Origin: an uncultured Acetobacteroides sp.
Lineage (GTDB): Bacteria > Bacteroidota > Bacteroidia > Bacteroidales > ZOR0009
Direction: 5' to 3'
DNA: 64,000 nucleotides
Assembly (NCBI RefSeq): GCF_963678165.1
Contig: NZ_OY782755.1
Span: 4,139,501-4,203,500 of the forward strand
The translations under genes and the position numbers were made by a program. Below, in pieces: positions 27,350 through 36,914 of the stretch. Each line of letters opens with the position of its first letter. Position 1 is the first letter of the stretch. The notes beneath the pieces are model-generated. The model saw only the letters and a program-made list of their open reading frames with translations, did not search any database and had not been told where the DNA came from.

Positions 27350-29710
27350 CTAAAACTCTATTTTGTAGCTGATGGATGGCAGCTTAAACACCTTCTGCTC
27401 GCGCACAAAGGCTTTCTTCTTGTAGTTGTACTCGTACTTCTCGTTTTGTGGTTCGCCAAGCATGTTGTTCAGCTGCAAGCACCAGATGCTCGAATACTTG
27501 GCCCTATTTATACGGTAGGTGAACGAGATATCAACAAACTTGCTAGCCTTATCCTGCTTTTCGAATGCCTTATGCTCGTTATATATCGGACGCATGGCTG
27601 CCATAGATGCTGCTTCGTCGAGTGGGCTGTATCGCTCACCTCCCGATACGTTTATTCTGACATTTAAGCCCAGCAAGTTATTCTTGCCCCTGCCGATAAA
27701 GAACTCTTTGCCCATCAAAATATTCCCCACAAATCTTTTGTTGTAGCGGGTGTTACGCCAAACGTTATCATCGCCCTTATACTTAGAGTCGAACACCGAT
27801 GCCGTAATCAGGTAGTAGAAGTTATTCTTTAGGAATCGCTCTAGGGTAATGTCTACCCCAATGTTTTTCCCAACGCTGTTATTGCCCAGCGTCGCCTGGA
27901 AGGTTAGATCCTGCCTAAAGTTGACCATGGAGAACGAGCTGTCGGCAATTCCGGGCACGTTGTACAGATACTGGAAGTATGGCTCTACCTTAAGCCGCAT
28001 AGTCTCGCTAATGCGGTAGTTGTAGGCCAGCACCACATGGTGCGCGTTCGAAAAATCGAGTTTCTTGTTGGGATACAAGGGTTGCCCATTCTTCTGCGAC
28101 TTAATGAAGTAGATATTCAAATCCTCCAGCTGGCTATGCTTGCCGTAGCCAATGCTAACGGAATGCTTTGGACTAAAGTCCCAGCTTACCGACACCCTCG
28201 GATCGATACTATAATGCTGGTTCAAGCCAAAGTATTCGACCATAACTCCTCCGTTGATGCTTAACGCATCGCTGATGCTATATTTCGACTCGCTATAGCC
28301 CTGCAAATGGTAGCTCTTGCCCGATTCGTCGGCATAGTTGCGATACGATGCCGGGTCTTCATTCTCCGTACCATTAAGGTTGTAGCTATAGAATAGGGTG
28401 TTGACATTAAATCCGGTTCGTGTGCTAAGCCGTGCCCCAAATTTGGTGTTCGCGTACATGTTAAAGCTCACCTTTCCGCTATTATTCTTTATGGCGATGT
28501 CGTTCTGCAGGGTAAGCGCATTGTTAAGGCGCTGTTGGGTGAGATCTTTCAAGTCGCATGTTCCTACAATGCTCGTACTAATAAGCGTTTTGGCGCTAAT
28601 CGCATACTTGTGGTTTACACCAACGGCGCCAAAGGTCTCGTCCCAGTTGTTTTTGTAGCGATCCATATCGGTTTCCCACTTAGTGCTATCCGCTTGTTCC
28701 GAGTCGCGAATGTTATCGATACCGCCGAGACCCCAGAGCGAGAAAACACCCGCCTTTGCAGTAGGAAAATTAACCTTAAAGGATAGATCCTGGTATTTGG
28801 GAATCTGATCGGTGGGTATTGCGCCTAAATCAGCAAGCAATCCAAAGGTAGAGTAGCGGTAGTTGAACAGGTACGATGCCTTAGCCCCCTTTGCGAGCGG
28901 CCCCTCCGAAGAGATGTCAAGGCCTCGGATGCCAATCTGCACCGCGCTTTCGCGTTTCTCGTTATTTCCGGTTCGCAGCTTAATGTCGAATACCCCTCCT
29001 AATACGTTGCCATACTCGGCAGGGAAAGCGCCGGTGAGGAAATCGGAGTTGGCAAGCATCTGGCTGCTGATGGTGGTTGCAAATCCACCGCCTGCAACAT
29101 TCCCACCCGAGAAATGGTTGGGGTTGGGGATGTCTACCCCCTCAATACGCCAAAGAACGGTCTTTGGTGCATTACCTCGAATCACAATGGCGTTATCCTG
29201 CATGTTTCCTCCACGAGCTACACCTGCAAAAGCCGACACCAAGCGGGCTGGATCGTCAACACCACCAGCATATCGGCGTGTCTCCTCCACATTAAACGAC
29301 CGTGCGCTGATGGATGCCATGCTATTAAGGGGTCTATCCTTGTTGCTGTGGGCCTTTACCACCACCTCGTCGAGCTTGTTGACCACCTCCTGCATCTCTA
29401 CCGTCAGCACGACCTCTTTTCCGCTCCCCACCAGCACTTCGGAGATGGTGATGGTGGAGTATCCCACAAATCGAACCTCTATTTGATGCCTACCAATCGG
29501 CACATTGGCAATCCGAAAGCCCCCTTCGGTATCGGTAATCGCTGCAAGCGAGGGGACGGTTCCCACAACCACCACGCTTGCCCCAGGAAGCGGCATCTGC
29601 GTTACTTTATCCACAACTTTACCCTTCACCGTTTGTCGGAGATTTTGTGCCTGCGCGGCAACTGCCAGTAGCGTAAAAAGAAGGACTAAAACCTGATGCT
29701 GTACTCTCAT
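27350..29710 (-). CDS. TonB-dependent outer-membrane receptor with carboxypeptidase-regulatory N-domain
   Basis: A 786-residue protein. A signal peptide (ending AQAQ) is followed by a CarboxypepD_reg-like domain (about 27-110, GKVVDKVTQMPLPGASVVVV). A plug (about 125-235) contains NAIVIRGNAPKTVLWRIEGV and FPAEYGNVLGGVFDI, and the rest is a 22-strand-type barrel ending in a hydrophobic SYKIEF. It imports an unknown ligand using the ExbB/D-TonB system. No SusD partner is adjacent, so it is not a SusC/D pair. The AraC-type gene upstream may control it. Confidence 0.88.
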   Translation of the reverse strand: MRVQHQVLVLLFTLLAVAAQAQNLRQTVKGKVVDKVTQMPLPGASVVVVGTVPSLAAITDTEGGFRIANVPIGRHQIEVRFVGYSTITISEVLVGSGKEVVLTVEMQEVVNKLDEVVVKAHSNKDRPLNSMASISARSFNVEETRRYAGGVDDPARLVSAFAGVARGGNMQDNAIVIRGNAPKTVLWRIEGVDIPNPNHFSGGNVAGGGFATTISSQMLANSDFLTGAFPAEYGNVLGGVFDIKLRTGNNEKRESAVQIGIRGLDISSEGPLAKGAKASYLFNYRYSTFGLLADLGAIPTDQIPKYQDLSFKVNFPTAKAGVFSLWGLGGIDNIRDSEQADSTKWETDMDRYKNNWDETFGAVGVNHKYAISAKTLISTSIVGTCDLKDLTQQRLNNALTLQNDIAIKNNSGKVSFNMYANTKFGARLSTRTGFNVNTLFYSYNLNGTENEDPASYRNYADESGKSYHLQGYSESKYSISDALSINGGVMVEYFGLNQHYSIDPRVSVSWDFSPKHSVSIGYGKHSQLEDLNIYFIKSQKNGQPLYPNKKLDFSNAHHVVLAYNYRISETMRLKVEPYFQYLYNVPGIADSSFSMVNFRQDLTFQATLGNNSVGKNIGVDITLERFLKNNFYYLITASVFDSKYKGDDNVWRNTRYNKRFVGNILMGKEFFIGRGKNNLLGLNVRINVSGGERYSPLDEAASMAAMRPIYNEHKAFEKQDKASKFVDISFTYRINRAKYSSIWCLQLNNMLGEPQNEKYEYNYKKKAFVREQKVFKLPSISYKIEF

Positions 29711-29743
29711 ATCAATTAATTTTTACAGATTATTCGTAAGGCG

Positions 29744-29860
29744 TTACCTCCTAAAGAAGGTGTACACGATAAAAATCAAAATGAAAATACTTACTAGGTT
29801 GATGAGCAGATAAAATACCCGTTCGAGTACTTTACTCCAGAAGCGTTTCGCATCTTTCAT
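29744..29860 (-). CDS. Possible 38-residue single-helix membrane peptide
   Basis: The frame MKDAKRFWSK onward has a basic N-terminus and one membrane helix (YLLINLVSIFILIFIVYTFF). It lies between the AraC-type gene and the TonB receptor on the same strand, 33 bp before the receptor start. The hydrophobic pattern looks like a real small membrane protein, but there is no ribosome-binding site and I know no homologue. A longer in-frame ATG at 29926 is less convincing. Confidence 0.35.
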   Translation of the reverse strand: MKDAKRFWSKVLERVFYLLINLVSIFILIFIVYTFFRR

Positions 29861-29988
29861 TCTGTTTTTTTTGCAAAGAATTGAAAAATGCAGGCGCACA
29901 TCGCCCAAGCCGATGCGCATGGACAAAGTACAGGTACAAGCGAATAGGATAGGACTGCCAATCGGCAGCCATTCAGTAGATTGTCGGT

Positions 29989-31140
29989 TTATCGAAGAGT
30001 AGACTTTTTCTCCGCCAAATATTGCGATGGGGTAATGCCGGTGTGCTTTTTGAACACTAGATTGAAGGATGACTTGGAGCTGAAGCCCGAATCGAGAGCG
30101 ATGGCAAGGATGCTTAGGTGCTGGTTGCAGGTGGCAACCGCGCGCTCCTTAAACTCCTCAACCCGGTACTCGTTAATGAAGTCGTAAAAGTTCTTTCCCT
30201 CGTACTGGTTGATGATTTGCGAGAGGTGATTCACCGATACGTCGAGCCGAACGGCTAGGACGCTTAGGCTAAGCTTTGATTCGAGGTAGAGCTTATCCGC
30301 CTGCATCAGCTCCAGCAACTTTTGGTGGTGCTGCTCGGCGCTTTCAACCTTTAGCCCCGATTTTTTGTACTCGCCGTTGGGGTTGGCTTTGGTATCAGCA
30401 ATCTGCTCCTCATCATTTATCGTTATGCTGCTGAATATCCCTTCCTGCCTAATGCCAAAGAAGCCCAGTAGGAATATGAAGAGGATTATCTCGGCATAGA
30501 GGACCAGATCGACATTAAAGGTGAACGGGTAATCAAATAGGCTTTGCAGGGTGGAGAAGAATGCAACCGTACAAAAGATGAGCGCGACCCCAAGGATGCA
30601 GTAGCGTAGCCAGCCCAGGCTAATCTTCTCGTCAAACGAAAAGTTTGCATGGATCAGCTTTTCGACCTTGCCAATCAACCTAAAGGATAGAATGGAATAC
30701 GTAATGCCGGATACTACGAACGCCACTAAAGCAACAATACTGAAGGTACTATAGGCGTCTAGCTGTCCATGATGTAGCATAATCTTCTGCTCGGCAGTGT
30801 AGAAAAAGAAGAAGGGGAACATGTACAGGTAGCAGAGGAGCGCAGGAAGAAAGTGGGCGTAGTCGGTCAAACGGAACTGCTGCTCCTTTCTAAACGCAAA
30901 TGCTACGTATAGGTAAAGCAAAGGGCCGTGCAACAGGGGTACAGGAAGCGTAGCCCCTACCAAATGCGGATAGCGATCCCAAAAACCAAGCTCATACAGG
31001 TAGTAGCTAAAAAGATGAATCCCAATGACGAACATCCAGATGCAAAGAATCTTATCGGATAGGGTTTTGTTCTTCTTTGTAAACAGCAAGAACTGAAGAA
31101 AAAAGGCGAGGAATATCCCAATTACAAATAGGTTGTTCAT
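29989..31140 (-). CDS. AraC-family regulator with N-terminal multi-helix membrane domain
   Basis: A 383-residue protein. Six or seven membrane helices fill about residues 1-240. A linker leads to an AraC-type double helix-turn-helix (about 285-380): LSVLAVRLDVSVNHLSQIIN, then IALDSGFSSKSSFNLVFKKH and TGITPSQYL. This membrane-sensor/AraC layout is common in Bacteroidota. It lies upstream of the TonB receptor on the same strand, so receptor control is a reasonable inference. Confidence 0.88.
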   Translation of the reverse strand: MNNLFVIGIFLAFFLQFLLFTKKNKTLSDKILCIWMFVIGIHLFSYYLYELGFWDRYPHLVGATLPVPLLHGPLLYLYVAFAFRKEQQFRLTDYAHFLPALLCYLYMFPFFFFYTAEQKIMLHHGQLDAYSTFSIVALVAFVVSGITYSILSFRLIGKVEKLIHANFSFDEKISLGWLRYCILGVALIFCTVAFFSTLQSLFDYPFTFNVDLVLYAEIILFIFLLGFFGIRQEGIFSSITINDEEQIADTKANPNGEYKKSGLKVESAEQHHQKLLELMQADKLYLESKLSLSVLAVRLDVSVNHLSQIINQYEGKNFYDFINEYRVEEFKERAVATCNQHLSILAIALDSGFSSKSSFNLVFKKHTGITPSQYLAEKKSTLR

Positions 31141-31864
31141 TCTTGGTTAACGTGCTACTATAGGTATATAAAATGTTAGGCCTAGCGGTACTACTGAAGC
31201 AACAAATATAGGTGCTTTAGGTAATGCACGAAATACGAGGGGGAAAATCATTACCAATTATTATCGCAGGCCTACCATACCCTACAAAAGTAACCAATTG
31301 TGGCTGTTACTCGATACGAAGATTACCGCTACGATGCATTGGTGCAGCGGCAGGGTTGTAGAGCAAAAGGAGTGGATTGAAATTCCCCGCATAGCAATGC
31401 GGGGAAGCCACAGGGAATTCGTTTTTAAAAATATAAGCACAAAATTCAGCTAAGTCTTGAATGCTGCTTATGATTTTAGCCGCGAACTTTTATTCTTTTC
31501 TATCCTTTTTGTAGGGCAAAAAGGATCAAAAACCCTTGGCACGAATTAACTCGCTCGGTCGCGGAGGAATGGCGCTACCTCAAATGTGGTAATCGCCCTA
31601 AGACCGTTACAGCATTGAGGAACATTGTGGAGGCGACCTCACTCAAACAGGGATTCGTGCCAGTCTGGTATGGCTGCGCCATGGTGTCTACGGAAGAAGG
31701 TTGTTCAGTGATACTACGTTTGCCTGCCGTTGTTAAGCGAGCTAATATGGGAAACCATTTTATTCTGAGGTTTATAAAGACCTCTTCTAGAACAAGAATC
31801 TTAAAAGTGAAATCCCATGAGGGGAAGCCATACGCCATGAGATCTCCCACTCAAAATGTTACAT
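31141..31864. other. Intergenic stretch mostly filled by repeat F copy 1
   Basis: Contains a short hairpin CCCCGCAT/ATGCGGGG at 31385-31404, then repeat F copy 1 (31429-31816). No coding gene is supported. A minus-strand frame at 31575-31850 lies inside the repeat and is rejected. Confidence 0.55.
31429..31816 (+). repeat. 388-bp dispersed repeat F, copy 1
   Basis: Nearly collinear with 34858-35247 in the same orientation, with roughly 90 percent visible identity. It begins AATATAAGCACAAAATTCAG and ends near AACAAGAATCTTAAA. It includes an internal CCTTTTTG...CAAAAAGG stem. No protein frame is conserved between the copies, so it is probably a non-coding or decayed element. Confidence 0.85.
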
Positions 31865-32860
31865 CTAGGGCTTATAGGGCTTGCCAACCACTAGGCGATT
31901 GCCCGAAAGATCGACCTCAAACAGATGGGGCACCCGATGGTAGCGACCACCAATATCCTTGTGGCTATGGGCCGACATGAGCAGCTTGCCATCCAACGTG
32001 CGGAACAGCATTCCATGTCCAAAATTAGGAGGCGTAATGGGCTCGCTCTCCTGGATCCATTTTCCGCTTAGGGTTCCGTTATCCGAGTAGGCCACTCCCT
32101 GCGTGTACACATCGTAAATCCAGCTGGTCCATATCATTCCCAGTCGGCCGGTGGATGTTCTAAACAAAAAGGGGCCATCGGTTACGCGGTTGGGATGGAT
32201 GCGGCCATCCTTGTCCTTTTCGCGGCTCCATGGCGAATCGCTGGCCCGGAATAGCACTCTGCCGCTGCCTATGCTGCCGCTTAAGTCGGGCTTTAGCTCG
32301 ATGCTCTCGATGGTTCCATTAAGATTCTGCAGCCACTCGTAGCAGTATACCATGTAGGGCTTGCTGTTGGTATCCATCCAGAAGGTACCGTCGAGGGTAG
32401 GCTTATTGGACGGAAGGTAGGTGGAGTCCTTCATCGGAACGTACGGGCCATCGGGCCTATTGCTTACCAGAATGTGCGAGGCGCGGCGTTCTATGGCAAT
32501 CCCATTAACGGTATCAATCTTTACTGCGGGGTTGGTGAAGGTGGCAAAGTAGTAGTACTTGCCCTTGTAGGGATGAATCTCCGCCGCCCAGATCATCGGA
32601 GCTGGCCCCATCCACGATTTGGGATTGGTTTTGGCCACCACGTAGGGGCCATCCCAGTACTTTAGGTTCTTGCTCTTCCAGAGGAGCCCTCCAGTGCCGG
32701 TCATGTAGTACATATGCGTCCTGCCATCGGCTAGGATGTAGGGATCGCTTAACCGGATGGAGTCGAGCGGCACATGCTTTTTAATGATTGGGGCTGATTG
32801 GGGCTGCGCAGCCGATGCTGCAGCGGATATAGCCAAGCCTAGTACGAATAGCCATTTCAT
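31865..32860 (-). CDS. Glycoside hydrolase family 43-like secreted enzyme
   Basis: A 331-residue protein with a signal peptide (about 1-18). Five-bladed propeller features of GH43 are seen: RLSDPYI with Asp39 as putative general base, MIWAAEIHPYKGKYYYF, PTLDGTFW with Asp157, and RVTDGPFLF. In classic GH43 the last motif is EGP with the general-acid Glu; here Asp228 stands in its place. Family members cleave arabinose, xylose or galactose side chains. The gene is flanked by repeat F and an IS element, not by a polysaccharide-utilisation cluster. Confidence 0.83.
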   Translation of the reverse strand: MKWLFVLGLAISAAASAAQPQSAPIIKKHVPLDSIRLSDPYILADGRTHMYYMTGTGGLLWKSKNLKYWDGPYVVAKTNPKSWMGPAPMIWAAEIHPYKGKYYYFATFTNPAVKIDTVNGIAIERRASHILVSNRPDGPYVPMKDSTYLPSNKPTLDGTFWMDTNSKPYMVYCYEWLQNLNGTIESIELKPDLSGSIGSGRVLFRASDSPWSREKDKDGRIHPNRVTDGPFLFRTSTGRLGMIWTSWIYDVYTQGVAYSDNGTLSGKWIQESEPITPPNFGHGMLFRTLDGKLLMSAHSHKDIGGRYHRVPHLFEVDLSGNRLVVGKPYKP

Positions 32861-33252
32861 GCTCTAGTGTTTAGCGGCATTATGCCAGTGTATGCTAGCA
32901 AACGTACCACTTGCCCGGCATAGCAGCAAGCGCATGATCGTTAAAAATGGCGCTTCGCCCCTGCCCGACCTGCCGATGGGCTGTGCATAGCGCCGAATAG
33001 AGGATTGCACCCCTTGCTTGTTCCGAAATCGCCATACCAGCTGATAGTATACATCTTACGAGAGGCCTCCGACATGGACAAGGACAACCGGCAGAGGGTA
33101 GGAGGCTCCACTGTCCATTGACAGGTGCCACCATCAACCCTGGTGGTAGGTAAGCTACGGATTCATCTCCGTGTTGTACGCACGGTTGCTACTCGCTTCT
33201 CGTTTTTTTGCTTCTAATCTCGCATCCTTAATCCAACGAGACGCATGCAATG
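32861..33252. other. Gene-free stretch before the IS element
   Basis: About 390 bases without a convincing gene. Its right end (33238-33252) is the left half of a REP-like palindrome split by the IS. Nothing else is recognised. Confidence 0.5.
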
Positions 33253-34566
33253 CACTGCTGTCCGCTAAAATAATTTAAGGTTTGAATTGCTTACAGGTTG
33301 AAAGTTCTCCGATAATTCAGCCTTGGCTAGGAACTCTTTTAGGTTCTCCTTTTCAAAAAGCGAAACGCTCAAGATTCGAAGTAATTCAAATGGCGATGAC
33401 TTTGACTTCAATTCGACACCGACTAGAGCTACCAAGCAGTAGGCGATAATGCCTACATATATTTGGATTTTTACAGAGTTTTCGGAAGTTCCGTAAAATT
33501 GCTTTATCCTTAAATGCTGCTTTATCCATTTGAAGTACATCTCAATTTGCCATCTACACTTGTATAGGTATGCGATTTTATGCGCCTCTAAATCGAGGTT
33601 ATTCGTAAAGAATTCTAGAGTTGCTTTCTTCTCTTCGTTGTAGTAGTAGATTATTCTCAGAGGTTTTTGATACCGAGCTTTCGCCCAACGATTCGACAAT
33701 CTTATTTTTAAGTCGCGTAAAATGCCTTTTTCATGGACATCGCAGCTACATTCCTCTATAATTTCGAAGTTCATTTTCTCTTTCCTTCGCACTACAAAAA
33801 ATGCACCTGCTTCATCGATTTTGTTAAGAGATAACAGTTTGACATAGGCTTTGTCGAAAATGTAAAATGCATCCGGTTCGTATTGAAAGTAGTCCATAAC
33901 GCTTTGATCCCTGACGTCATGGTCGGTGATTACATTGTAAACCGGAATGCTTGTAAGGATGTCAAACATGGTGTGAACCTTAATTCCTCCTTTCCCATTT
34001 TGCACCTTGGACCACGAATACGCTTCCCATTTTAAAGTAACTGTTGTTGAATCCAACGCAAGCACACGATGAGGGATTCCCTCCATGAACAGCCCTTCGA
34101 TGTTACCCCTTTTATCTTGAGCTATCTTAACAACTCGTTCAGCAAATAGCCGAAATATTTCCACATTTCGCTTCTCATTTGCTTCAGACAGCGTTGTGCG
34201 GCAAACGCTTTTGCCAAAGCCTAAACGATAAAACTTTGACCGATGCGCATTAAGCGATCCGATGATGTCGCGTAAACTTTCCCGGGCTGTCAGCTGAGCC
34301 CACAGCATAACCAAGAAATGGTTCCAGCAGGTAAACGATTTTATGTACTTGTTGCCATCGTACTTATTGACCAAATATTCGAAGTAGTCCTCAGGCAAGA
34401 ACTGGCATAATTGCTTAAAAATATAGGTTCCACTATTCATTGCTTACAGTTTGTAGCTTGTCGCAAAAGTAAGCATCTGATATGTTCCGACTTTATCGCA
34501 ACTGAATTAGCAATTAAACATCAATGTGTTAGTAGGTGTTTTAATAATATTTCCCGGACACTAGTG
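33253..34566 (-). mobile_element. Complete IS4-family insertion sequence (1,314 bp)
   Basis: Both ends are visible. The left end CACTGCTGTCCGCTAAA and the reverse complement of the right end CACTAGTGTCCGGGAAA match at 13 of 17 positions. The element is flanked by a perfect 9-bp duplication, CATGCAATG, at 33244-33252 and 34567-34575. Removing the IS and one copy restores the palindrome GAGACGCATGCAATGCGTCTC, so it jumped into a REP-like hairpin. It encodes one full transposase. Confidence 0.92.
33265..34440 (-). CDS. IS4-family DDE transposase
   Basis: A 391-residue protein filling nearly the whole element. An N-terminal DUF4372-like domain (about 1-75) precedes the DDE domain. The catalytic residues are in VLALDSTTV, FYIFDKAYV and the IS4 signature YKCRWQIEMYFKWIKQHLRI (Y-2-R-3-E-6-K). 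No frameshift or stop interrupts it, so it may still be active. Confidence 0.93.
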   Translation of the reverse strand: MNSGTYIFKQLCQFLPEDYFEYLVNKYDGNKYIKSFTCWNHFLVMLWAQLTARESLRDIIGSLNAHRSKFYRLGFGKSVCRTTLSEANEKRNVEIFRLFAERVVKIAQDKRGNIEGLFMEGIPHRVLALDSTTVTLKWEAYSWSKVQNGKGGIKVHTMFDILTSIPVYNVITDHDVRDQSVMDYFQYEPDAFYIFDKAYVKLLSLNKIDEAGAFFVVRRKEKMNFEIIEECSCDVHEKGILRDLKIRLSNRWAKARYQKPLRIIYYYNEEKKATLEFFTNNLDLEAHKIAYLYKCRWQIEMYFKWIKQHLRIKQFYGTSENSVKIQIYVGIIAYCLVALVGVELKSKSSPFELLRILSVSLFEKENLKEFLAKAELSENFQPVSNSNLKLF

Positions 34567-34590
34567 CATGCAATGCGTCTCTACCCCTAG

Positions 34591-34826
34591 GAATCTCATC
34601 TTTAAAATTTACGCTACTCTATTTCGAAGGATATCCCCCGCCGGCGGGGGGTAGGGGGTGGATTTTTTTAGAAGTGTATAGCAACAATTGGTATCAAGCT
34701 TTTACCTCTAACGCCTATTTTCCTCCCCCTTCCCCCTCCAAAGGGGGATACGCTTTGTGCTACGGCTTACTGATTCCTTTACGTCAACCTTAATTATGAT
34801 CGATGTTTTTTTAAAAGCGATATCCC
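34591..34826 (-). repeat. MITE-like repeat E, copy 1
   Basis: About 235 bp matching 44897-45131 in opposite orientation. It contains a G-rich hairpin (CCCCCGCCGGCGGGGG), a CCCCTTCCCCCTCCAAAGGGGG region and an end reading AAAAGCGATATCC. No protein frame is shared. Copy 2 has a flanking target duplication, so the family is mobile. Confidence 0.8.
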
Positions 34827-34857
34827 TGGTCTCTACCCCCATGGGTATCGCTTTTAA

Positions 34858-35247
34858 TAATATAAGCACAAAATTCAGCTAAGCCATGAATGCTGCTTAT
34901 GATTTTAGCCGCGAGCTTTTATTCTTTTCTGTCCTTTTTGTAGGGCAAAAAGGACCAAAAACCCTTGGCACGAATTAACTCGCTCAGTCGCGGAGGAATG
35001 GCGCCACCTCAAATGTGGGAATAGCCCTAAGACCGTTACAGCATTGAGGAACATTGTGGAGGCGACCTCGCTCAAACAGGGATTCGTGCCAGTCTGGAAT
35101 GGCTACGCCATGGTGTCTACGGAAGAAGGTTGTTCGACAATACGACGTTTGCCTGCCGCTATTAAGCGAGCTAATATGGAAAACCTTTTTATTCTGTGGT
35201 TCATAGAGGACTCCTCTAAAACAAGAATCTTAAAGGCGATATCTCTG
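34858..35247 (+). repeat. 388-bp dispersed repeat F, copy 2
   Basis: Same orientation as copy 1 at 31429-31816. The pair flanks GH43, the IS and repeat E. Copy 2 is bordered on both sides by GCGATATCYCTGGTCTCTAC (about 34818-34837 and 35238-35257), which may mark the ends of a former insertion. Confidence 0.85.
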
Positions 35248-35392
35248 GTCTCTACCCCTGCAATGCTGATTCGAGCTGGGTAGAAACGCGATGTTCGCGT
35301 CTCTGGACAACTTTAAAAATGGATTTTACCCCAAATGCTTGCCAACAAAACCTACAATCATCGCTGGGCAAATCCTAAACGCGAAATCCCTG

Positions 35393-35971
35393 CTACTCGC
35401 TCCAGATGCCGTGCTTAAACAGCTGGAACCATTTCTCGATTTTCGCTTCGTCGTAGAGCTCTATTGCCCTAAATACCTCACGGGAAAACTCTATTGGGAA
35501 TGATCCGCAGGCGGTGATTACGTTTTTGCCGGTTACCGCGGGCTCGTTTTGGTAGTGCTGTTCGCCACGATAGCTTGGAACTACCGCTTTTAGGTAGCCG
35601 AGGTCGTTGCTGGTATGGGCAAGCTCATCGAGCAGCCCCAGCTCTGCCAGCCGTGTTGTTGCGGCACAGATTGCGGCTACGGGTATTCCCCTCTTAAACG
35701 CTTCGACGACGAGCTCCGACACCTCTTCATTCTTCCCTTTCTCCCAGGTTGTACCTCCAGGAAGTATGAGCATGGCCAAATCGTGGAGGCCTACGTCGGC
35801 AACCGACGCTGATGGCTGTACCAGCATGCCACCCATAGAGGTTACCGGCTTTGCATCCTTCGAGATGTAAACCAGCTCGAATTGCTCGCTTCGGTTAATC
35901 TCGGGCGTAAGGTAGGCGATCTCCCAATCGGAGAATCCATCAAATAAAAACACTACAATCTTCTTCATCAC
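35393..35971 (-). CDS. DJ-1/PfpI-family protein
   Basis: A 192-residue protein. The class-I glutamine-amidotransferase-like fold shows VVFLFDGFSDWEIAYL with Glu17, LAMLILPGGTTWEKG, and the nucleophile elbow VAAICAATTRLAELG with Cys102. The set of Cys and N-terminal Glu fits the DJ-1/PfpI group, which includes putative glyoxalases, chaperones and proteases. Its ATG overlaps the stop of the upstream GNAT gene by 4 bp, so the two are translationally coupled. Confidence 0.88.
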   Translation of the reverse strand: MMKKIVVFLFDGFSDWEIAYLTPEINRSEQFELVYISKDAKPVTSMGGMLVQPSASVADVGLHDLAMLILPGGTTWEKGKNEEVSELVVEAFKRGIPVAAICAATTRLAELGLLDELAHTSNDLGYLKAVVPSYRGEQHYQNEPAVTGKNVITACGSFPIEFSREVFRAIELYDEAKIEKWFQLFKHGIWSE

Positions 35972-36732
35972 TTATTAATTACTTTATCAAATCGGCTATC
36001 TAGGCAAACGCTCAGGTCGGTGGTTACCAATTCGCCGTTGTAGAACAGGCTGAATATGGTGGCGGGCGATGGAGCGGCCTGCGCCTGCTCCATGCTGTCG
36101 AGCTTGACGATGGTGAGCGGTAGATTCCGCTTCTCGGCGGCCTCTACCAGCGAGGTTCTTACGTGAAACTCGGTAAACGGGCAGCGGTTGGTGTAGTAGG
36201 CCACCAGCCCTTCGGTATTGCTGCATCTTCCGCTTCTTGTAGCATCCTTTAGCTGGGGGTTGGGGGCCTCGGGGTTGAGCTTTCGCACCAGCAGGGCAAT
36301 CCCCGTTGACGTTTTGTCGCAGATCTCGAAGCCCTGCCGTAAAAGCCACTTGGTGTCGCTCATAAACGGCAGCTTGCTGGTGCCTGCTACGGTTACCAGC
36401 CCATTCTTTCCCTGCGATTGGGCATCGTCGAGCGCAAGACGTAGCAGCTCCTTGCCGTATCCCCTACCCTTGTACTGCCCCGATACCCAAAAGCACCCTA
36501 CATGCAGGTATCCGGGGGCATCAACGGGCACCCAGGCCTTTTCAGCCGGACCGTACTCGATAAATACCTTGGCCCGCGCATCTATACGCCGAAAGACGTA
36601 GCCGTTGCCGAACTCCTGCTTTAGCCACTCCTGCTTAAGAACGTATCCTTCCCGGCATTTCTTATCGGAAAAGGCGCAGCAGATATGCTCGCTGTCGATA
36701 TTCGACCGGTCTAGCGCTACTATTCGCTCCAT
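35968..36732 (-). CDS. GNAT acetyltransferase with YoaP-like C-terminal domain
   Basis: A 254-residue protein. The GNAT acetyl-CoA site lies near YLHVGCFWVSGQYKGRGYGK (residues about 80-100, with a QYKGRGYG pyrophosphate loop). From about 170 a C-terminal part, AYYTNRCPFTEFHVRTSLVE, fits the YoaP-like thioredoxin-type domain with a lone Cys. Acetyl acceptor unknown. It forms an overlapping pair with the DJ-1/PfpI gene. Confidence 0.8.
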   Translation of the reverse strand: MERIVALDRSNIDSEHICCAFSDKKCREGYVLKQEWLKQEFGNGYVFRRIDARAKVFIEYGPAEKAWVPVDAPGYLHVGCFWVSGQYKGRGYGKELLRLALDDAQSQGKNGLVTVAGTSKLPFMSDTKWLLRQGFEICDKTSTGIALLVRKLNPEAPNPQLKDATRSGRCSNTEGLVAYYTNRCPFTEFHVRTSLVEAAEKRNLPLTIVKLDSMEQAQAAPSPATIFSLFYNGELVTTDLSVCLDSRFDKVINK

Positions 36733-36914
36733 TTTCTTGCGTTGCTTTAATATGCTACCAAAGATATGACATTCGGGATGACAACCCTATGTCAGCAGGG
36801 GGTGGAATTTTACTTGTAGTTCGAAAAATTAACCTGTTAGGCAAAGGATTTAGCCCATGGCTGCCAGCAGAAGAGGTGTGCTCGTGCCAATAGCCTACAC
36901 CAGCACATGCTCAA

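Noticed and set aside
31575..31850. 91-residue minus-strand ORF
   Set aside because: Within repeat F; the frame is not conserved in the second copy.
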